Part shown: positions 56,340-64,000 of the stretch, in pieces
Layout: each line of letters starts with the position of its first letter
Position numbering within the stretch: position 1 is the first letter of the stretch
From: Diploscapter coronatus
Lineage: Eukaryota; Nematoda; Chromadorea; Rhabditida; Rhabditidae
Assembly (NCBI GenBank): GCA_964036155.1
Contig: OZ038423.1
Location: forward strand, 20,289,249-20,353,248
Direction of reading: 5' to 3'
Length of the DNA: 64,000 bases
Notes under the pieces: generated by a model
Databases searched by the model: none
Told to the model about the DNA's origin: nothing
The model's input: the letters and a program-made list of their open reading frames with translations, nothing else
Made by a program: the position numbers and the translations under genes

Positions 56340-59300
56340 TCATAAGCCTTATCAAATCCTGTCCCCATCCCTAATAGAGTAGTTATTCTCAAGTAACTCA
56401 TACTTGAAAGTGAAGACCTGCAAATGGAAAGTAGCACGCGATAGCTGAAAATATCCATGTTTATTGCAACATCAGGATTTATTTATTGGATGCAAAATGT
56501 CAAATTAAAAATGTTGCAAGTATTGCTCTGTTGCTACACTTCAAACACTTTTTCGTTTCGATAATGATTTTGATCTCTTATTTCAGATTTAATCTACCAC
56601 TTAAATCGTTTTAAGGGGGCGATTGTCTGCTGTGCAGTTCTGTGTTGCTGAATTGTTGTATTATTGAGTGTTGGATTTAGAATCAGCGGATTTGTGCTCC
56701 ATCGCCTCTTCTAGACAATAGTTGCTCTTGATTCTCCTCCATAATCATACAAATACAGCGCTCTGAACTTTGACACTTTATTTAGCGACACTTTGTGATG
56801 TTGATGTTGGATATACCCCACTCAAAGAGAAGAAAGGAAGCGGCTATTAATGGATAAGATTCATGATGTGGGGAAGGGATAGGAGAAGATTAGGGATAAC
56901 AGATTAAAATATGTTCGGTCGGCAGCATTGTTGATTTCTTGCCGTTTTTTGCGGATAGGTTACATCACATCACATCCCACCCATTCTTCTCTTTCTCTAA
57001 CAAGGCAAGCATCAACAGAACTGAGCAATTGCGTGGAGAGGAAAAAGTTAAACATGCCATTTATGGCTCGATGAAGATCGAACTGAAATAGAGCCAGAAG
57101 GGAATTCCCTTTTGAATGTGTTCACTCAACTCTTCACAAACGCATCCACGCATATGCGCGCAAGCGTAACGAATTGTTATCGCAAAACTTAAACGCTTAC
57201 TATTACTACTGGAATTATTTCCGCATTGAAAATGGCAATGGAATGTCTTTCGATGAAGAATGAAAATGAAAAAATGAAGCCTATCGAGTTGAATTAATTC
57301 CAGACGAATGTCAGACAATTTATCAAAATTCTGCGACATTCACATTGTTGTTGAACATGAGCACAAAGAGATTTATCTATCTATAGTCTATGCTCTTGTG
57401 ATATTACGAGTCTGCTTTAAGATATGGATAAAGATAAACATGTGCGTATATATTTACTTGCTTAACGCATCATTTCCCCGATTATCCTGATCGATATAGG
57501 ATATAGTAGTTTGTGTAATGCAATCTATTTGTATTAAATGCTAATGTTAAGTGTGGGTTGGGTAACTTTGGTCGTGTGCTCCCCTGTCTTCTGTCTTCTA
57601 TTTCTATTACGAATTCACAGATCAGTTCTGTTTCATCTCCATTTCCAATCATCATTTGCATTTTCTTTGTCTAATATTCTTGCTTCCATGCAACGATTCA
57701 CACTTCACGTTAAACTTTAATGCTTCTGTCCTAAATCCAAAGCCTGATCTGGAATAAACTTGAAGTAGGGAAAGAGGAGCAGACAGACGAACCTTCTATC
57801 TAAGGCAATCAGATCGTCTTCAAGTGAATGACTTCCAATTCTGAATTACTGCTTTTCTTCTTCTGCGCGTCATATTTTTTCTGTCCTTCCTTCTGCTTGC
57901 AAATCTTTTCGAAATGTCTTTTCATTCATTTCCTCTAGGCTATCAAACAAAGCACTAAGAATTGCTCAAAACCTTTCCTCCACGTTTTTCTTTGCCTTCC
58001 CCTAATCTTGTATTCTTGATAAATTGAATGCAAAAGTCAAAAAGTGAAAGGAACAAGTACACTGATAACTAAGACAATAAAAGATACGGGGGAAAGCGGG
58101 AATTAGTCAGGAATTCGTGGAAAAAGGGAGGAACGGAAGATCGACGAGATGGAGGGGATAACGACGAACGAACCTATTATGAAAGACAAAAAGTGGAGAA
58201 TAGATGAGCCTTTCTTGCTGAAATTCATTATTGAATAGATAAAGATAGAGGAGACAAACAACCATAACACAATAGCTCTTTATTATGGAGGATAATTCAT
58301 AATGGAATATGGATAATGGAGCCTCGATCTCTAGTCGAAAACAACTAATTGCTTTGTCACTTCTTTCGTTCTATTGAAGAATGTTGTATAGTGTTTGTTT
58401 TCTAGGACCTTGTCAATATTTTACGACCTCTATGAGTAATTCGGCATAAATTTCTCATTATTCGCAATAATTAATTCGAAATGGCAATTAACTGATAAAA
58501 CTTCAACATTAAAAGCTGAATGGACAAAGGAAAGAGCTGACTCGTCTGCAGTCAGTCTGGAAATTGATTGTTTGATTATCAGGAACGTCGGAGGAAATGA
58601 TGCGATAGGAAAAGAGATGAGAAATACGAAAGATGACGAAATTTCTGCAGGAAAAATAACCGACTGCAAAGAAAACAGCAGAGAAAAAGATGAGCAATCG
58701 GGTGGTTGACTGGGTGGTCAGAGATTTGATAGGGACGGGCCAGGACGGGAGAAAGAACACAGGGAAAAGTCGCCGATTGATCGTTCTCTGCAACATCACA
58801 GCTTATTTATATTAGCGATCATTTGTCCTGTGGCTATCACCCGTTGCAGCACATATCTTTCCGCATTTCATGTACATACTTCGCATTTCTAGGAGTCGAA
58901 TTACAAACTCGAAAAGAGTCGATTCTCTCGAAAACTTTCACAGAAATAGCTTTGCATAGATTCCGATGAATTCAATTCTCAAAAATTGAACTTTTCATGA
59001 ACATGTGAAATGTAGAAAACTTCAGTGATTAATAATATTGCAGGTTTTCTGATGTCTTGTTTCTAAGCGCACGGCAGGTGCATCACGTCTTGCCACTCCA
59101 ATTTTCCTGAGTTTTGCGTAAATGTCCTTACGCGTAATTCATAAAATTTCTTGTTTTTCATATGCGAAATTTTTCTGAGTTTCGCCAAATTTCGCAGAAC
59201 TCATTAGCTGATTAGGCCCTATTGCAAAGTTATTATTGCAAGATATCATGCAAAATAATGCTGATTATATTTGTCCAAAAACGAATTTAAAATAGTGTTA

Positions 59301-61529
59301 ACAAGAAAGTCTTATGGTACATAAAAGTTGAGGAAAAAGTTATTACATTAATCCTCGGTGAAGCATGTCACAAGCGAGATTAACTCTCTGATGGCTTTGT
59401 ATGCATTATTTTTGTCAACAAAAGGGGGATTCGCAAGCATTTTTGATTTCTTGAACGGGTAAACTTATGAGGTAAAAGAAGAGAAGATAAAGTTGGGTGT
59501 ATGAAAATAGATAATAGGGGATTTAGACCTGGCATAGGAGGCGACAAAATGGCCTGCTGCGTTGCGAATTTTCAGGTTCATCTTTGGTTCTGTCAGTGTT
59601 GCTTTTTGCTCTCTTGTATGTATTCTCTTTGTGTGTATATTTTTGCTGTTCGGAGCTCATCCAGAGCCCTGAACCAGTATCACATGAGCAGCTAGCATTT
59701 CCATTTCTGGGCAGGTCCACAAATGCATAAACGCACAAATGGAAACTCAAACTCCACTCTTCCCTTCAGATTGCGTGTCCTTTGTTTTGCAGAGGAAAGG
59801 TTGAATCCCTTTCCCAACTTCCACAGCCATTAAATCGGCCATTTGGCTGTGGAATGTTCTAACAAATCCGAAATGCATTCTCAATTTAGAAAGAACACAT
59901 TTGAGAACAAATTGTTAATTTTAAAAAATCGTCGAATTTCATGCATTCTTTAATCAAACATCGCTAGTTTGAAAGAAAAATTGAAATTTCTCCAATTTAA
60001 ACAGCAAAGTTCGATGTCTTATGGGAGGGGGTTATGAGTAAGCGATTTGATGCAGTATTATTTATTTGCACTCGCCGTGAGTTGATTCGAATTTGTGACA
60101 CAAGGAGTAAATACAGAGACACATGAACGGACAGAAATAGGTACAAAGGTACAAAGGGAGCAAATGAGAGGACAAGATGGATAGCAATAAACTAGAGCTG
60201 CACAGCACAGCAACCACCACAAGCAGGACGAAGAACAGAAGACAGGAGGAGAAAGGCTGACAATTCGATGGAAGTGCAGAGGAAATGATGCGGAAGAGTT
60301 TCGAAATTCTATCAAACCCCCTTCGATCACCTATTTTTACGATTCGCACATTTTCGCAACTATTTCATCACGGCCACATTATGCACAGATCTAATAGTGA
60401 CGAGCCATTTTACTGTTCGAAAACACTTTTCGAGAATCTCTCGAAAATGATAAACCAGGCATTTAAAAGAAGTGATGAGTTGGGGGTCCCAAGAAAATTT
60501 GTCTAGAGTTACTCAGCTATTGCACAATGTGATGGACTATCCGTGAGACTGACGACTAGTTCATTATGACTTGGATATATCATTAGTCTCACCATGAATT
60601 TTGGAACAAGGGCGTTCAGGGTTAATTTCTTTTGCAAGCTGCACAGAACCGAATCACAATGTTATTCAAATAATCTCAAACCGAACCGAGAGGCAACTTG
60701 GAAACCTCAAGCTTTGCAAAATAGTATGGGAAAAGATACTTTTCCCTATCATGCTGCACCTTATTTCGCATATCTTGAGAGCTTGAGGTTTCCAAATAGC
60801 CGATAGAAATATCAAGTTTTCTCTCGTTTTCTGTTCAAAATAGTTTTTCTAATGTCTTAGATTTGATCATTTTTAACTCGTCTTAGGCGAATTCTAACTA
60901 AATTACTGTCTGAAGCCTAGTTATTTATTGAAAAAAAAAATTTGTTTATGTTTTTTAAACCTAACCGAACCTCACCGCAGGACTGTCAAAACTCCTTCAA
61001 GACTGAAACAGTACGAAGGTTTTTAAACGGAACCGCAAAGACGGTCTCTTGTATAACTACTCATCAGTTCATCATGGCAGCTATTTGTAAAATTTTCCAT
61101 GCTTTAGAGCTTTTGGGATGTAGGAAAGAGAAAAAAACTGAGATTTTACAAATGGTGTTGATGGTGAGCTGAGAAATTATACAGGAAGCCTACGAAGACT
61201 CCTGTCTGAAAATCGACGATACCATTCATGCGAAAACAAGAAGAGATCTTTCTCGTTTCAAAACAAATATGCCTGACTACAGTATCTAAAAAAGACTACT
61301 CAATGGATCGACACAACTACGATTCACTAATTTCTTGATTTTTTTTGGATATGTCTATATTTTTCCAAAAAACCCTTTTTGCCTATTCATATGCATTGTG
61401 ATTCTGCAACGTAGCACTACAATTTGGCTACTTCGTCTTATAAAAATACTCGAAAAAATGCTTAGGTTTTTGGATTTGCAAATTAGCAGTTGAGATGGGA
61501 TTAACAGATACAAGTAAAATACAATTCCA
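56340..61529. other. Gene-poor stretch
   Basis: About 5.2 kb with no supportable gene. Purine-rich/pyrimidine-rich runs give many spurious frames (for example 60058-60349). At 60698-60795 a 98-bp foldback has perfect 16-bp arms TTGGAAACCTCAAGCT and an inner GGGAAAAG/CTTTTCCC stem. Confidence 0.4.
60698..60795. repeat. Short foldback (nested hairpin)
   Basis: Perfect 16-bp inverted arms (TTGGAAACCTCAAGCT) at 60698-60713 and 60780-60795 enclose a second stem GGGAAAAG-ATA-CTTTTCCC. It is too small for a gene; a tiny MITE or chance foldback. Confidence 0.45.
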
Positions 61530-61889
61530 ATGAAAATCAGAGAAATTCTAATCGAAAAAGTCAGCCAGGAGATTTGGCTAGGCAGATTAAAGATTTTGAT
61601 TGTTCCGGTCATTTTTCTTGTCTTGCCTTTATTGGCTGTGTCTCTGCCCAAGAGCCCTAATCCTGAGGCAGAAGCCGAGGCTTTCAAGCCTCCAAGAAGG
61701 CACGAAGACGAGACAAAGACAGGGAGATTAGCTGTGGATTTGTGTGGATTTGCAGCTGGATTGTCAGGAAGGACGAACTGCGTAAATCGGCACGTTTCCT
61801 GTTAAAAAATGGACAAAACGAAGCACTTCAACTCAAATATTCGGGGGTTATTTCAGGCAGAAGATCAGGATTTACCCAGCCTACTGTAA
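61530..61889 (+). CDS. Candidate small secreted peptide precursor (two exons)
   Basis: Exon 61530-61781, a 75-nt GT-AG intron (TGC/GTAAAT ... TTTCAG) and exon 61857-61889 join in phase 0 to give 94 aa. After a 20-residue polar start comes a hydrophobic signal/anchor segment (LKILIVPVIFLVLPLLAVSL). An acidic, Pro-containing spacer follows with the dibasic site PPRR, then LAVDLCGFAAGLSGRTNC, two cysteines 12 positions apart, and a short acidic end. This is the outline of a neuropeptide or small disulfide peptide precursor. It resembles no family I can name. The long N-region before the hydrophobic core is unusual for a signal peptide, so a type II membrane peptide or a missing first exon is possible. 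Confidence 0.4.
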
Positions 61890-63365
61890 TTGAACTTCCT
61901 CAAGATGGAATGCTTGAATTTCGAGGAATCTTAAGAACAATACCATTGCAGGGTGCGGAATTGATGGAGAGGCACTCTTTCCCGAACATACCCAATTCCA
62001 TTTGGTATATTACGATGCTGTCAATTTGCAAAATTTATCGAACTCTACGTCGACGGGAAATTCCCCAGACAAATTGCCCACGTAGTTCCTCTCCTTATTC
62101 TGTATCATCCTTTCCGTTTCCTCTCGACTCCATTTCATCTCTTCGATGATAGACCAATTTCCTGCAGGACGTTCTTTCAGCTACAGCTCATTCATCCATT
62201 CTTCGTTCGTACGTTTCTAATTGGTTATTTTTATTTTTTGAATTCCTCCAGCTAGTTGAATTAAAGTGGCTCTGGTTGAGGGATTGTTGGAGCGGGGGCG
62301 CCGTACTCCGTTTCCCTTTCTAATTTACTGCCGTATTTTTTGCAGCGTTTTATCCCCCACTATTCCCCTTCATTTGACTCTGCAGTGCTGCAGATGTTTT
62401 ACCTGGAATCGTTTTTTCTTTCCTCCCTTTTCTGGAGGGCGGTTGTAAGGCAAGTGCTTAGAAATATTCATGCCCAAACCATTGTTATGCGTTCGTCGTA
62501 AACGAAAGCCATGTGAGAGGCGGTGAAGAAAAACTAAAAGAATAACTTAAAAGAGTCTCGTAAATGGGAAAATTCAAGGGGAAACTGGGGACAAGCGGCT
62601 AAATAGATACTCCAAAATGAACATGAAAGCAAGCAAAATTGACGAACTCGTCATGTGCACGGAGTTGAAAAGTCTGGCTCGAAATGGAAATGAAAATGCA
62701 AATGTATGCAGAGAATGGTTTAAACTGTTGAAGAGGCTAGAAAGGGCAACCCCACTTGACTCTCTTCTGCTTCTGCATTCAGGATTGTCATTGTTCTTTC
62801 AGCGCACCTTCTTTTTTCCTTCTAACCCTCTCTGCCTTCACTCCCCCACACACCCCATTTACTGCTGAACTTTGCCAAAAATGCCCCATACAAATAATAG
62901 AAAATCACAAATTTTTCACGATGGAAAAATTCGAATTCCACTTTAAATTTGAAAGATCATTTCTCGTAGACCAGAGGATAGTAAAGTCCATGGAATATCA
63001 GACCAAATATTATGTGGAGATATTTCCGGGACATAATGGCTAGAAAGAATGAAGACATTTCGATGAAATGGCTAAACAGTGGTCACTCCATTATGGCTAA
63101 ATAACGAAGAAGGAACTGATAATTTAATGAACTATCATGCCACAATATAGCTACCTTTAAAAACCATTTCTACCAAAGATAAACTTCTTCCTATCTCTGA
63201 ATGCTTTTACTACAGATGCAGAAATAAAATATTTACCCATAAAATAATCGAGTGCATGAAACTTAAGGCTGTGAACGGAATTATCTGCAACTTCTGAATA
63301 AACGTTTCTCGAATTTTGCTGATGAAATATTCATCAGATACCATTCAGAGACGCCTGAATTCATG
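61890..63365. other. No gene seen
   Basis: AT-rich DNA downstream of the candidate peptide gene. Open frames at 62266-62448, 62617-62868 and 62756-63043 have no domain, no splice context and skewed composition. Confidence 0.35.
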
Positions 63366-63582
63366 TACAGGATGCGCCAAGAATCGGCACCGCTTTTAGC
63401 CTACTTTTAAAAACTCATCGCCTGGATAATAGTGACTAAATTTGTTTAAAAACGAATATTATCTTCTTCAATATCAATGCTACCTATTTGCATAATTTTA
63501 CTCCATTTGGCTATGAGTTTAAGATTTTTACAGGCTCAAATTTGAGTGCTAAAAGCGGCCCAGATTTTTGAGGCGCTCTGTA
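63366..63582. mobile_element. Tc1/mariner-type MITE
   Basis: 217 bp. The left end TACAGGATGCGCCAAGAATC and the complement of the right end TACAGAGCGCCTCAAAAATC converge on an identical CCGCTTTTAGC about 25 bp in, giving a terminal repeat of about 35 bp. The TACAG...GCC start is typical of Tc1/mariner ends (TA plus CAG...). It is non-coding. Confidence 0.7.
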
Positions 63583-64000
63583 CATCAATCCTAGTTTTAC
63601 TTTGTACCATAACTACGCAAAAAGAAAAATTTTCTGTGCACATAAAATTGCGACATTATGAATTTACACCCAATCACGGAACCTTTGGATTACAACAAGT
63701 ATTGCATCAGCTGAGCATTGCATAGAGAACAAACAGAAAGTGATATAAGCAATAAGTAGAGACTCGAAAGCGCTGATATTTCGTAGGAAATGTCCTTGAT
63801 TTTGTCTGCTGTTCACGCTTTCAAGGGGTGACGCAATATTCTTCCATTCTATTCCTGTTTTTATTTTCTATTATCAAACCACTATCGCAGGAATTTCATC
63901 GAAAGATACAAAGTTCACCTTTTCATGTGAATTTCAATTTCAAAACTTCACTGACCAAAATAGACGTTTTTTCAAGTAAACTTTCCCATAAACGTTTTCG

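Noticed and set aside
60058..60349. Two overlapping minus-strand frames rich in Cys/Leu/Ser
   Set aside because: Two frames of the same simple-sequence region open together, typical of compositional bias rather than coding.

Overview
The window is nuclear DNA of an invertebrate animal. It is AT-rich, and its genes are split by many short GT-AG introns (about 45-800 nt). Acceptors are mostly TTTCAG or TTNCAG with almost no pyrimidine tract. The readable proteins are clear metazoan orthologues: ALIX, GRXCR, swiprosin/EFHD, mitochondrial glycine decarboxylase, RANBP3 and an SDR16C dehydrogenase. I cannot fix the phylum from sequence alone. No tRNA, rRNA, CRISPR array or bacterial-type operon was seen. 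Gene models were built by hand from splice sites, reading phase and family similarity. Each multi-exon gene is given as one span, with its exons in the evidence.

Layout. 0-5.6 kb: ALIX (+), 5' end outside the window, with two foldback elements in its introns. 5.85-10.2 kb: a large inverted duplication carrying F-box/kelch genes head to head. The right arm has one ordinary unit (315 aa); the left arm has two units fused in frame into one F-box-kelch-kelch gene (600 aa). 11-14.5 kb: a TATA-driven secreted glycine-rich protein whose repeats are cut into many small, mostly phase-1 exons. 14.6-18.2 kb: a divergent pair, GRXCR (-) and an IQ-motif protein (+). 18.4-19.95 kb: EFHD/swiprosin (-). 21.5-24.4 kb: an unrecognised proline-rich protein (-), 3' end unresolved. 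25.9-33.0 kb: glycine decarboxylase GLDC, 25 exons, 983 aa (-). 34.3-37.4 kb: RANBP3 (-). 38.4-39.4 kb: isolated coding-like segments. 39.4-40.7 kb: a dead mariner with perfect 32-bp terminal repeats. 42.8-44.7 kb: an SDR16C-type dehydrogenase (+). 44.9-46.7 kb: an orphan single-pass membrane protein (-), N-terminus unresolved.

From 46.9 to 64 kb the window is gene-poor. The only supportable items there are a TATA-driven short gene near 56 kb, a possible two-exon secreted peptide at 61.5 kb, and scattered transposon remnants. Non-autonomous DNA elements are common throughout. One family of about 370 bp, not named here, occurs four times.

The genes do not form a pathway. They are mostly housekeeping or cytoskeletal genes in ordinary mixed orientation. 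The most distinctive biology is the F-box/kelch inverted duplication with its in-frame double-kelch fusion, the phase-1 mini-exon architecture of the glycine-rich gene, and the several MITE families inside introns.
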